A stretch of 64,000 nt of DNA from positions 124,001 through 188,000 of the forward strand of contig NW_022204755.1 of assembly GCF_008831285.2 (NCBI RefSeq), given 5' to 3'. The notes below the pieces were generated by a model, which saw only the letters and a program-made list of their open reading frames with translations, was not told the origin of the DNA and ran no database searches. The stretch is from Nymphaea colorata (Eukaryota > Streptophyta > Magnoliopsida > Nymphaeales > Nymphaeaceae). Shown piece by piece: positions 22,241-32,992 of this stretch (the stretch's first letter is position 1; each line of letters starts with the position of its first letter). Made by a program: the position numbers and the translations under genes.

Positions 22241-24345
22241 GGACACAGTTGCGTGACACAGCCAACATGTCTACAAGCGGGACACATCCTTGTGTATGGG
22301 GGACACGGCATGGAGCTGGGACACGCAGTGGGACACTGGGCAACACAAGCCTCATGGACACGGGTCTGGAACATGTACGTCGGGCCGAGTTTGGGTAGTC
22401 TATAAATCCAAAGCTCTGACCCGCACTCCCTTTTTGAGTTGGATCGATGTAATGGGTCGGGGTTAGTCCCGGACCCAACTTATAATCTGTATCACCCGAT
22501 TTTTGTATAAACCCGGAATGAGATGCCGAGTCAAGTGATCAAACGGTGGACTGAACCGGTTCAACCGTACAGCTTCCAGTGCGAGGAGGAGGATGACGTA
22601 TGGTAGCTTCCAACCTCCGGCGACCTGCTCCAAGCGACAGCACTGTTCCAGAGTGCAGCGGTGTGGGTTCCCGACGTGAGGGCATGGGCAACTGGCAGCC
22701 AGGCAACATCATTCGGTCAGACGGTAGCTTTTCTTGGTCGGCAGAATGCAGGAGTCCTCTCCTCTACAAAACCCTCTTCTCGCTGAGTTTTCAGGCAGCT
22801 TTTGACCATCTTGCATTACTTCAGATTTCTGTAACAACAGAAGGGATCGTCGGCGCTCAATTAGGTGTTAGTTTTTCTTCTTCCCCCAAATGCTCTAAAA
22901 TTTCGACGTGTTTCCTGTTCGTTGTATTACATCGTTCGTGTAATCCGACAGCAATAGTTTCTGTGATTTCTAGCAGCGTGGATGTTCCGGTGACCCCAAC
23001 AGCTCTGAACACCCATGCATCCCTTCAGGTAAGGTTAGCGGTGGCACAATGAGTTTGCTGGTGGTGATAAACACCACCTCGACCATAAGCCTCGACCTGC
23101 TGTTCTGGCAGCAGACAGTAATCCGCATAACAGCGGAAGAAAGGAGCTACATTTCCGGTGATTCTTCCCATCTCCGACCACTTCAGGCCCCTCCTGGCAG
23201 TTTTCTCTATGGAACTGAGAGCCTGCCAGCAGTGTTAATCACCGCCGACGAAACCAGGACTCCACCCTTTCGACCCCTCACGGTGACAGGCCTCTTCAAC
23301 AGTAGGAAGCATTGTTTGGGGCTCATCGGTGATAGCTCCAGGTGTCTTTCGTTCTCCTAGTGCTTTGGCCTAATCCTCTACATGCTACGGTTCCAACGAG
23401 CCCAATCTCGACAGGAACCATCACCAGAGCTGGCCGGAATATCTAGATTCCCGGCCGCCTCCCCTAGCTGTGATTTCTTCTTCAGCGTAAGGAGCAGGCC
23501 GACCAACCACCGTCTCACACATTCAAAAATTCAGAGGTATCTCCTCGATCATTCCCTCACCTCGAGATTGCATGGAAGCATCATCTTGGAGTCCTCTTTC
23601 CAATGCACCGATGCTCGACCTGATCCGACATCAGAGTTGGCCAGAATCCAGTGATTTCCGCTTGCCTGTTGGCAGCCTTGGATGCAGCTCAATCCTGCGC
23701 GTGGAACAGCCCGACAATTACTGCTTCCAACTTTGAAAGATCGGCATTGATTTCATAGACCCCCTTTCGTCAGGAAATCGAACTTGCAGCACTGCCTGGA
23801 AGTCCCACTTCCAACACACCAGTGCTCGACCAGAACTAATGTCATAGCCAGCCGAAATCGAAGCTTTTCCGATCCCTGTTTTTGAGACTGCATACCCTAT
23901 TTGGCAGAACGTATCTCTTTTCAGAGGCCATAACTTTGGATTCGGTGCCGAAAATCCAAAAGAGTGGGTTCAACATCTTCCTTACTTCCTCACGGTTCCA
24001 ACAAACCATAGCACGAGGAAATCCGAGCAAAAATCCAAAATCTATAGAGGTGAGCTAACCCTATCTTTCGGCAGAACACTGAAGCTCCTCGAGATAGGCA
24101 GGGCAACCAGACTTCCAACAGTTATTTCAAAAATTCGGCATTGTCACCACCAACGTCCTCTCATCATAAAATCAGACGTGTAGCATAGTTTGGGAGTTGC
24201 GCTTCGATCACACTGGAGCTCAACCGGAGAAGTGGCCGGAATCGGTCGGAACAACAGGTTTTACGACCACATGTTTCTAAGACTGTTGTTGCCGCAACAG
24301 CAGAATACAGCCCTGCTCAACGGGCCAGGTGGGTCGCAGCAGTGG
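22241..24345 (+). mobile_element. LTR-like region ending at a primer binding site
   Basis: This GC-richer stretch ends immediately before TGGTATCAGAGCC. It contains a TATA-like tctataaatcc near 22398 and, at 23388-24055, the second copy of family L. Plus-strand open frames (22600-23052, 23049-23360, 23382-23654) show no known domain, and their amino-acid make-up fits translated non-coding repeat. It is best read as a long, decayed LTR; the true left end is not visible. No gag or pol follows. Confidence 0.45.
23388..24055 (+). repeat. LTR-like family L, copy 2
   Basis: Partner of 18040-18705, with the same order of shared words and moderate divergence by substitutions and small indels. Both copies point the same way and lie ~5.3 kb apart, each upstream of a primer binding site. 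This looks like two insertions of one family or the two ends of a former larger element. Confidence 0.65.
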
Positions 24346-24358
24346 TGGTATCAGAGCC
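24346..24358 (+). other. Primer binding site (tRNA-iMet type)
   Basis: TGGTATCAGAGCC, thirteen bases complementary to the initiator tRNA-Met 3' end, lies at the end of the LTR-like region. A 35-bp segment just after it (tagcccaccgtttgcattag and on, 24363-24397) is repeated at 24653-24687. No coding sequence follows. Confidence 0.65.
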
Positions 24359-24830
24359 GAGGTAGCCCACCGTTTGCATTAGTTCTTGTAGTGCATTTTC
24401 AAGTAGTCCTCCTTGGAATGCTGGACTATGACCCCATATGCTTATTTTGCAGCCTTTGGCATTCATTTTCTTTCTATGTAGCCCACCATTTTCTTGACCT
24501 AAACATGCAACTTTTGCAGAACTTCACAAACTCGAACTCCAAACTGGCTCCTTCACTTTGAGACAAATTAAAGTAGCACATTGAACTTCGATGTTGTTGA
24601 CATGTGGAACTTTTCTTTATAAAATCTCTAGGGTAGTTAGTTTGTCATTAAAGTAGCCCACCGTTTGCATTAGTTCTTGTAGTGCATCTCATTGCAATGT
24701 AGCTTCTTTGCTAACTCTTCTTTCTTTTCCTCGCATATTGTGTAGTACCTGAACACTATAAGCTGGTTGCTGAGGCAAAGTTCCCAGTAATTTTATATCT
24801 CATCCACGTTCAAATTCATTTGTTGATATG
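24359..24830. other. Intergenic DNA with a short direct repeat
   Basis: Apart from the repeat of the 35-bp segment at 24363 and 24653, I see nothing here. The open frame reaching 24561 is not recognised. Confidence 0.45.
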
Positions 24831-25075
24831 TACAGTATACTATAAAATATATACTACATACATGTATTGTATATATGTTAATGTTATCTATATATGTATA
24901 TTAACATATCACATACTATATAAGTATACACAATCATATATATAATAGATATATGTATTATATTCCACATATATGTGTATACCATTATATTATAGTATAA
25001 TATAGTACATATGTACATACATATATAATTTAAATGTTATACTTATGCATATACATAATATATATGTAATATGTT

Positions 25076-25106
<31 letters not shown>

Positions 25107-25239
25107 GTTTATATATGTATGTGTATATATATATATATATGATGTAATACGTTAATATGATTACACTTATATATATGCATAGCATGTAACTATGTTATAT
25201 AGTATGCATCTATGTCACATGGGTGCGGGTGCGGCAAGA

Positions 25240-25305
<66 letters not shown>

Positions 25306-25704
25306 GTTATTTGTTATATATGTAATTTATTTGTGTATATTTTAAAATTTTTTATCAAGCTTATCTTAATCTCATGAAAATTGAAAGTTCTATTAACTAG
25401 ACTAAAGGGGGGGAGGGGGAGAGAGAGAAGGAAGGAAAAAAGGAAGAGGAAAAGATAGGAGAGGGCAAAAAACAAAAAAAAACAAGAGAAAAGAATAACA
25501 AGTGCCGTCAGGAGCATCCCATTAGGTTTGATCGAGTCGAGTGACGTGCCAGGCTGCACCCGCATCGGTGCGGGTTCGCCACCATACTTCTTGCACCATG
25601 TGACTTACTTTACAACATGTTATATTACATATGCAATACATAATTTATTATATATGTATATATATGTTATGTAACATATATAATACACACACACTCACAC
25701 ACAG

Positions 25705-25742
<38 letters not shown>

Positions 25743-26110
25743 GTATATATATGTATATATATAAAATACATTTATGTATATATTACATATATGTAGTACA
25801 TGTAATATATTGTGTATATAAAGTGTACATATAGTTGTATGTATATAATATTGTAGTATATGATGTAAATATATATATGTATATATAACTATTATAGTTT
25901 TATATATGTATATTACATAAATATTATATGTAATGTATATATGACATCATAAATGTAGTATTTTACTATATAACGTATATGTAAATGTATATATATATAA
26001 TACATAAAATATATGACGTATATGATATATGTATATTTATAATATCCATATACATTAACATATAACATGTAGGTAACTATGTGATCTATACGTATTATGT
26101 ATGACATATA
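24831..26110. repeat. (TA)n / ATGTAT-rich simple-sequence tract
   Basis: Long stretches of TATATA, ATGTATATAT and ACATATA words cover 24831-25213 and 25620-26110. A nearly perfect TA run of ~58 bp lies at about 25243-25302. Open frames rich in Ile-Tyr across the tract are translation artefacts. A short GC-bearing element interrupts the tract at 25214-25604. Confidence 0.9.
25214..25604. mobile_element. Inverted-terminus element inside the TA tract
   Basis: The block starts GTCACATGG (25214) and ends with its exact reverse complement CCATGTGAC (25596-25604). GC-rich end regions hold gggtgcgggtgcgg on the left and cacccgcatcggtgcgggt on the right; the latter is itself a small hairpin. The centre is a pure TA run plus a purine-rich gggaggggga segment. 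It looks like a ~390-bp MITE-like insertion whose middle has become, or captured, simple sequence. No coding capacity. Confidence 0.45.
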
Positions 26111-27626
26111 CTAAGTATTCATGCAGAACAAACATAAATGCTAAACATGAAAAGATTAGTAACTGAGCATTCTTGGTGTCCCTCAAGGCCAGCGCACTCA
26201 CAGTGACAACACCTGAATTTGGAAACTGGTCCCAAGCAGGAGTAGCAGAATTACGAATGGGGCTTGGAAGCACATTGGAATGCAAAAAGTAAGGTGCTTT
26301 TGAAGTGTCTTCAGAGCACCATTTAAAGAAAGAAGCCAGCTTCCTTTGTGACCAGAACTGTGCTTCCCATTCAGGCAACTGATGCAAACTTCTTTTTTCT
26401 CACTCATTTAAAAACTAAACAGGGTTCCGAGGAAAACAAAATGTGAGATATTTTTTTCATGTAGTTTACATTATTTTTTTCATGTGGTCCTCACTAGCAA
26501 GCCGTGTGATTTTAAATAGCCATAAATATGAGCCAGCTGGAGCATCATTCTCTATCCACATACAAAGATGACTCTTTTGTCCCTCTCAATTAAAAATACA
26601 TTAACAAAAGGGTTTTGAGAATTCCTTTTAAGAAATGACCACAGGACAAAGGCTAGAATAGACCGCAGGAGCAACCACGAAGGACACGTGAATTTGGCCT
26701 TTGACGGCTGGAGGCTCACCAAAGTTTTCCGGTCTTCCGTTGTGTGTAGCATTTCCTTCCTGCTGCATGAACCACCAATTAGGGATATGTACCCGATCTG
26801 TGCAAGTTCCTGAAATTGTTTACATCCTGATCATCATCAATCATCAACCATCCCCATGAACATCTCTCACATATGTATCGAAGAATGGAGTTCTCATCAG
26901 CTATCAGGCGGTTTCTTGCTTCTGGCCTCTGCGGTGAAGTCAAACGGATAAGAAGAAGGCACGCGGCAGCCGTAAGAACTGCATCTTTTGTTTATAATGT
27001 GATTGATGCAAGAAGAGCAGTAAACACATTTGCTTCGACTATCCTCCAGAACTGAGGTTCCAAAGGCCTAAATCAATGCAATTTCTTCATTTTCACTTTT
27101 AGCTTTCAGAAAGGGGAAGCTAGTAATCCCACTCTATGGGAGGAGTTGACTACAGTAGTTGCATAATCTCACTCTATTAAAAAACCTTGATCCAATTAAT
27201 CTCACTCTATATAAATATTTGCCCAAGCTTGAAACTCAATTATGCAAAACGTTTGGAGTTTGAAACTTGAATGTTTGATCTTTGTTTATAAGTTATATTT
27301 TTTGCTGGCTAGTTGTTTCTTAACTTGCTACTTAGCTCTCATTTGCTTCATGATCTACTTTTGGGTCACTTCTAGTTCATTTCTTGGTTCCTACTTCCAA
27401 AAATTTGTAGGGGTCTCTCTACTCGCTCCTGATTCCATACTAACCCTGGTCCTGAGAACAGAGGCAAATGTGAATAAGTGCTTGGTGTTTTAACTAACTG
27501 GAAATAATTATGCTTTAGATAACTTATTCCTTATCATCTAGTTATGATGTTATCTGTTTATGGGAAACAAGGAAGATTGATAGTGCTAGTCCATGACTAA
27601 TTTTTGTCTTCTTTTGATAATTGCAG
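26111..27626. other. No supported gene; possible upstream part of the 27.6-kb gene
   Basis: Open frames here (26055-26387 minus, 26552-26752 minus, 26873-27055 plus) show no known family. The plus frame at 26873-27055 starts MYRRMEFSSAIRRFL and is arginine/alanine-rich. It lies in GC-richer DNA upstream of the exon at 27627 and could be a 5' exon, but no splice link is demonstrable. Confidence 0.3.
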
Positions 27627-27763
27627 AATGTTGATATGGATAACTTTGATGACTTTGGCATCAATTTGTTTACAGCGCCGGAGACTTCCTGCTTGGGCAC
27701 AGGCTTTGATGAAAACGAGCTAAAATGCATAGATAATGAAGAGACGGACAATGCAGCTCAAAG
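27627..27763 (+). CDS. Putative exon 1 of an unrecognised spliced gene
   Basis: This 137-bp open block has a good acceptor (ttgcag) and donor (AAG|GTTGAT). It begins NVDMDNFDDFGINLF and ends DNEETDNAAQ, acidic and low in hydrophobic residues, like a disordered nuclear-protein segment. It ends in phase 2, which fits the next proposed exon. I do not recognise the family. Start codon and upstream exons are not identified. Confidence 0.35.
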
Positions 27764-28774
27764 GTTGATGATTTTAATTGTTAATATGTTCATCAATTAG
27801 TTTCTCATTTTGCATTCCTCTGGCACATGCTAATTTAGTGCTTCTATTAGAAATATATGCACATGAATAAGCATTTTATTCTTCTGGTGTTATGTTAATT
27901 TCTTTTTTTCCCAAACTAATTACTTTTTTACTCTCTAGTCTCTGCTTTCAAATGAAATCATTCTGGGTGTATCTTGCAAGCAGGACATGTTCAGTGATTC
28001 ATGTAAATTTGAAGATCATTTCCTTCTTGTCAGCATTCTCCATTATGTTATTGTGTATTTCCCACTTTAATTTACGACAGTCTTGTTCTTACTTGGTTTT
28101 TCTCTTTTCCAACTAGGCTGCCTATTAAGTAGATGATATGCATCCAGCATTCTAGCCGTATATTGGTGCTGTTTGTAATGTTAAATTAATCAGTGGTGAT
28201 CACAATGCCTCTCTGACATGATAATACTGTGATTTGTTAGTGAGCTAAGAACAAGTTGGCTTTGTTTGATTTAAGTGGTTTTTTATTAATAGCTATCACT
28301 ACTATTATTGCTGTTATCACATTTATTCAGCAATTTGACATGATTTTGAGCCGTTCAGGAATGACCCTGGCTGGAATTATACTTTATTTCATGGTACTGA
28401 AATCCATGGATCCAAATCAACCCTCTTTGGATCAATATAGATCCAATCCAGTAAGGGCACATGTCCTTTTTATTTTTAATTATTTTCAATATTCTGAACT
28501 TTTTATTTTTTCTCTTTTACCTTTTATCATAAACAATACAATTTTTAACTTTCTCTGATTCGCAAATGATTCCTGTTTGTTTCAGCTAATCATTTGAATC
28601 TTTTCTGAATGATTAGATTTAGGAATAAATTTTAGCATCACTTCTTTTATTGACAACAGTTTTTGTTCCTCGTTGACTGTTTCTTGATTCTTCTGTCTTC
28701 TTTTATGCTATTTTATTCAACTCTTTTCTTGTGCCCTGCTTCAAAATCTTTTGAAGCCTTTCTTAAGGTGCCAG

Positions 28775-28787
28775 GACCTTAAAGCAG
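28775..28787 (+). CDS. Putative 13-bp microexon
   Basis: GACCTTAAAGCAG is bounded by CCAG on the left and GTGAGG on the right. Thirteen bases take the phase-2 end of the previous exon to phase 0, giving RTLKQ, and the next block at 28900 is open only in phase 0. The phase fit is the main support. Chance is quite possible for such a short block. Confidence 0.25.
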
Positions 28788-28899
28788 GTGAGGTCATTGA
28801 CGTTTCTTCTGAATGAGTGTGACTTTTATTGTTTAAATATCTCAAGAGCATTTGACATACGTTTATTGTTGCTATTCCTTTTTCTCTTTTTATCATTAG

Positions 28900-28991
28900 A
28901 TAAAATCATGTTCTGAAAGACTGTGCTATGGAAAGGAAAGTGTAGTGCAAGCAGATCTAGGTCTTGTGCCAAAAGATGCAAAGCTTGATAA
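28900..28991 (+). CDS. Putative exon of the same gene
   Basis: The block follows the acceptor ATTAG and reads IKSCSERLCYGKESVVQADL and on to KDAKLD. The donor is unclear: GATAA|GTATTC gives phase 2. If one G has been lost from a GG pair (GATAAG|GTATTC), it would end in phase 0, and the protein would continue with the next block. No known domain. Confidence 0.3.
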
Positions 28992-29086
28992 GTATTCTGT
29001 CAGCTGTATATTTATGTTACTTCTTGTTTATCTAGTCACCTCTAGAAAGTCATTTTTCTGCTATCATCTCTGTTATCAAATTTCAG

Positions 29087-29110
29087 GAATCAGATGCATC
29101 AGAGCAGCAG
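29087..29110 (+). CDS. Putative 24-bp exon before the inserted transposon
   Basis: Bounded by TTTCAG and CAG|GTTTGT, it reads ESDASEQQ in phase 0. The BPC-like exon at 31609 also starts in phase 0 (EVTNGN), so the two join cleanly across an intron that now contains remnant M, copy 2. Short and unrecognised on its own. Confidence 0.3.
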
Positions 29111-31590
29111 GTTTGTATTCGGAGTTCTACATGTGCCACTGGGGAGAACTGACACACGCTCAAAGCATGAAGGAGCCAGGACAAAGGAGGAGAACTAGAC
29201 TCACAACTGGCAGGACACGGCCCTGACTTTCGAGCTGGAATGGGAAAAGAGAACCTAGGTTGGTCTCTTCAAGCAAAAAATGCAGTTGATGTTGCCCACG
29301 CTAGCCAGGGCCAGCGACTACATACCAACCAAGGAGGGCATTCCGCCACCAATGGACCCAAGGAATGCCCTCAACCAGTCATTACAACACTTGTCTCCTA
29401 AGGAAAGGTGAGTACGTTTCAAGCACGGCCAGTGCTGCACGTGCGGAGCCAAATGGGGAAGGCTACATGAGTGTAAGCAGCCGACGACCTGCTAGAAGAA
29501 GCCAAACCAGTGGCTCTTCCGGAGTTGCCAAAGAAAAAGGGCAGAGGTGTGATTGTTACATCTTCCATTGCACAACCAGCCTGTTAAAGGCAAACTGCGG
29601 GCAGCCCACACTCTCCATATCCGTTTCCTGCCCGGCTGTGAGGACAACGCCTGCCAAGGAGACCCCAGAATTGCAGTGAATGTAAAAGGATATGTCGGCA
29701 CTGCTGGAGCAGTTTGGCTCGTTGAGGGTGGGTCTGCTCAAGCCATCTTGAGTCAGCAGGGGCTCAAAAGTGGGTCAACACAGGAGGGCCCTTTTGCGCT
29801 GCCTACAGACATTGGGAAAACAGGGTGCAGGGTCGACAGCTGCATGCAAGCCTGTTTATTCTCGTTGGATGGGGACCAGGCGTTGAACTTGACACTTGAC
29901 AGCCCTCGGCTAAGCGACTCGGCAAGGATTCCTCCGACCTCCTTGAAAGAATCAGTAGGATCCTTGAGGAGGGTGGTGAAAGGGTGATCGTATATGACTT
30001 GGGAACCAACGGTCCCATCATGAATGCCTTGAGTTTTGAGAGAACCACCTCAGACCAAGGAAAGGGGGCAAAGTGTGAGGCGAACAGATGGGCCAAGACT
30101 GCTGAGCTGGCCAAAGAGAACGACTACCCACAGCTTAACAAACCATATCAATTCGGTTCAAGTAAGGGGAAGAGAAACAATTTAGATTTCAGCATATGCA
30201 GCCACCAAATTCTACCGAATCCATTGGAGTGCATCATGGTCTACGAAGCTGTTCAGGGTGGGATCGACCTCCTACACAAAGACCCTATAACGCTGCCCTC
30301 CCTTAGAAACATGGAGCAGCAGCCTAAGGGGGGTTGCTGGTATGTTCCCACCCACAATCTAGGGTGGCAGCACCTTTGGCAATACTGCCAAAAGAACATC
30401 TGCAGGGTGTCACCTGAGCCACAAGAGGCTGTAAAGAAAATCACAACGCCAAACACTTTCCCTCCGCGTGGCGATCTGCCACTAGAAGGCATCACAGTGA
30501 AGGGCATGCTCGAATAGGTTCAATTTCAATGGGCCAAACCTAGACTGATCTACTCTTGTCCACAGCAGCGTAGAGAAGATCAACACCTCCATTCCCAAGG
30601 TGAAATAGAAAAGGGCCAGAACAGGCATGTGAGTCGCAGAGGGGACATCGGGAGCCTAACGACTGGGACCAGCAAGGACAACTGCGACCATGGGGGACTA
30701 CGTGAGCTGTGACAAAAATTTGGCTGAACTAGATTCCCTGCCCTCCACATGAGCAGCAAGGTACTCTTTCAATTTCTCAGACCAGCACGCCAAGGAAAAT
30801 AGTTGCACCATCCTTGGGTGTTGTATCAGGTGGCCCAATCCCACCCAAGACAATCGACTGAAGATGGCTAGCATGGGGCAAGAGCTGGAAAAATACGGAG
30901 GCATGCCAATGTTTAGTCCTCCTACCAAAATTCTGTCAAAAGAGGACACAACCGGAGGGTGCAGGTTTCATGAAGAATGAACGAAGCTGCCCCAAACAGA
31001 ATCCAGCAATATTCATTTTTGGCATCATCCGGAGGAACAACGCAGCCGCAGCAAGGGCAAGATTGTAGGAAACCAAAACACAATGTGAAAGAGCTCCGTC
31101 TTCCTTGGGAAGTGCTCGCCGTCACGGTGACAGGTGAGACTCAAGGAGCCTAAGAGTAGGCTCCATTTTAAGAGGGGTGCATCTGATGTTTCCCAACACT
31201 TGGCCGGCCAGGATGGTGGGGCAGCGATGATAATGCTGGTGCACAGAGGCATGGCTGCGAGGCTCATCACTACCGGCCCAGGCAAAGGCAGCCTCTTGCT
31301 TCATTTGCAAAGGGCCTCTCGGTTGCTGTGGAGGTTAACATTGGGATGACATCAGGCCAGGGATTAGTTTGATGCAAGCATCCAACCACGGGCAAGCTAC
31401 AGGCCTTGGGAATTCAAGAACTTCAACCAGGACGGCCAAAGTTGGCCCAGCACTCGGCCAGGTGCATCCAAGAAGAACTCAGCCTTGTTTGGTTGAGTGA
31501 AACTTGTTCAACACCAGTCCTGGGTGGGACACCTTCCTACTGTGATGCGGGACACAGACAAACAACAGGGTTAAGGAAACCCAAAGTGTT
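29111..31590 (+). mobile_element. Retroelement remnant M, copy 2, in an intron-like position
   Basis: About 2.5 kb of GC-richer DNA unlike its AT-rich flanks, paralogous to 20884-22240. Frames at 29553-29987 and 29984-30517 (plus) nearly abut. The first contains PRIAVNVKGYVGTAGAVWLV followed by EGGSAQAIL, which resembles a decayed retroviral-type protease (V-D-G-G-S with the catalytic Asp changed to Glu). The second has PLRN-type and WYVPTHNLGWQHLWQ segments I cannot assign. Ends and target duplication are not resolved. The similarity to a protease is by eye and weak. Confidence 0.45.
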
Positions 31591-31608
31591 CTTGGAGTAC
31601 CATCACAG

Positions 31609-31941
31609 GAAGTGACTAATGGTAATACCACTTCTAAACCAGGAAAATGTAGAAAGCCACGAGATTCTACAAAAACATCTAACAGCTCTACACCAAAAGC
31701 TTCGAAACCAAAGCAGTCGAAGAAGAAGGAGTCTTTACCCACCAACAAAGAGAGCGGCCGCATTCCACATGAGAAACTTGATAAAAAGAGCCTTGACATT
31801 GTCATTAACGGTGAAACTTATGACATTTCAAGTATACCAGTACCAGTTTGCTCCAGCACCGGTGTCCCTCGGCAGTGCTGTAATGTTGATGCTTCTGTCA
31901 TATGTAAATTAACATTTTGTTTGGGGATGGCCACTTTTTGA
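31609..31941 (+). pseudogene. BBR/BPC-like (basic pentacysteine) exon, C-terminally truncated
   Basis: After the acceptor CACAG the frame reads EVTNGNTTSKPGKCRKPRDS, then a Lys/Ser/Pro-rich basic stretch (SKPKQSKKKES). This is followed by KKSLDIVINGETYDISSIP and VPVCSSTGVPRQC. Plant BPC/GAGA-binding factors have exactly this layout: a basic region, then a D-x-x-x-N-G segment and P-x-P-V-C-S-C-T-G-x-x-R-Q-C-Y-K-W-G. Here the second cysteine of the CSC pair is Ser. After RQC the frame diverges (CNVDAS...) and stops at 31939, so the rest of the ~100-residue DNA-binding domain is missing. Known BPC genes are mostly intronless in the coding part, so an upstream exon chain would be unusual. It is either a fragment fused to another gene or a pseudogene. 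Confidence 0.6.
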
Positions 31942-32430
31942 ATGGCGCCGCCCATATTGTTAGTGAGGCTGAGAGTAGCCAGTTGGACGTGTATCAGCTG
32001 CTTTGGAAGGTTCAACTAAAATTTCTTTCATGCTCTTTTGGGATTTGAATTTTATTAGTTTGAACATGAAAATTGACACTTGATTATGGCATTCTCAGTC
32101 AGTAAATTTGAGTTTGATAATGGAGCTCTTGCTTAGTAATGTTCATGTTCATTTTATCGCTGGTTGTGCTTTGGTAGATGGTTTATTATATTTATCTATG
32201 TGTTTATGAAACTATATAAAGATTATGTAAATCTGAAAATATGTTTCCTTATCATCAAACATAGAAATATATTTCTGGAAATATAATGCTCAGTCATCAC
32301 ACACACATCAAAATGAGAATCGGAAAGATTTTTTTCATTCCTTTATTCTAGGAAATATATTTCCAATTCCAGATTTCCTGGCCATCAAACACTACCTTAG
32401 GTTCTGAAATTCACAAGTATAGAGAAAAGG
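31942..32430. other. Region after the BPC-like exon; possible MITE end
   Basis: No gene. At 32383-32399 the sequence ccatcaaacactacctta resembles the 3' terminal repeat plus TTA/TAA target of the Harbinger-like element at 47.7 kb. A second catcaaaca word lies at 32254. No matching left end is seen. Confidence 0.35.
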
Positions 32431-32437
32431 AAGTAAT

Positions 32438-32714
32438 ACCCCAATTATATAACATTATTATGAAGACTCAATTCATTATTGAAAAATTAGTAAAGAAGTG
32501 TATTGAAATTACCATCTCAAAATAATTAAAAGGAGAGTATAGCTTTTATAAGCAAATATGCACACCACAAAAGTATACCCCAATTATATAACATTAGTAT
32601 GAGGACCCAATTCATTATTGAAAAATTAGTAAAGAAGTGTATTGAAATTACCATCTCAAAACAATCAAAAGGAGAGTTTAGCTTTTATAAGCAAATATAC
32701 ACACCACAAAAGTA
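32438..32714. repeat. 139-bp tandem duplication
   Basis: Two head-to-tail copies start at accccaattatataac (32438 and 32577). They share cattattgaaaaattagtaa, agaagtgtattgaaattacc and accacaaaagtat with only a few substitutions. Confidence 0.9.
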
Positions 32715-32992
32715 TGATAAAGGGCCTAGACATGTAAAAACATATAAGAATAAAACAAGAGACAAAAGGAAAGAAATACTACCTTCAAACATCTAATGCC
32801 AGAAAACCTTGCATTGACAAACATAAACATGTTAGAAATTTTAATACTCAGAGAGATTATAAAAACAAATTAACATGCTTCACTTGTGGTAGCCCTGAAA
32901 TCCCCTAAGTTAAAAAATATGATTTGTGTTGTATATTATCGCCCTAAAATCTACCCTGAAAAAATCCTCCAAGATAAGTATGAGTTTTACAT

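Noticed and set aside
18027-24030. Numerous 60-150 codon frames on both strands
   Set aside because: They fall in repeated LTR-like DNA, are not conserved as frames between the two copies, and have no known domains.
25192-25834. Open frames of repeating Ile-Tyr
   Set aside because: They are translations of TA-repeat DNA and carry no protein signal.
31085-31130. Possible solo LTR boundary inside remnant M
   Set aside because: Similarity to 21790-21830 starts here, but no TG/CA ends or flanking duplication could be placed.
32254-32399. A second Harbinger-like element marked by catcaaaca ends
   Set aside because: Only right-end-like sequence is visible. Without a left terminus and paired TAA I cannot call an element.
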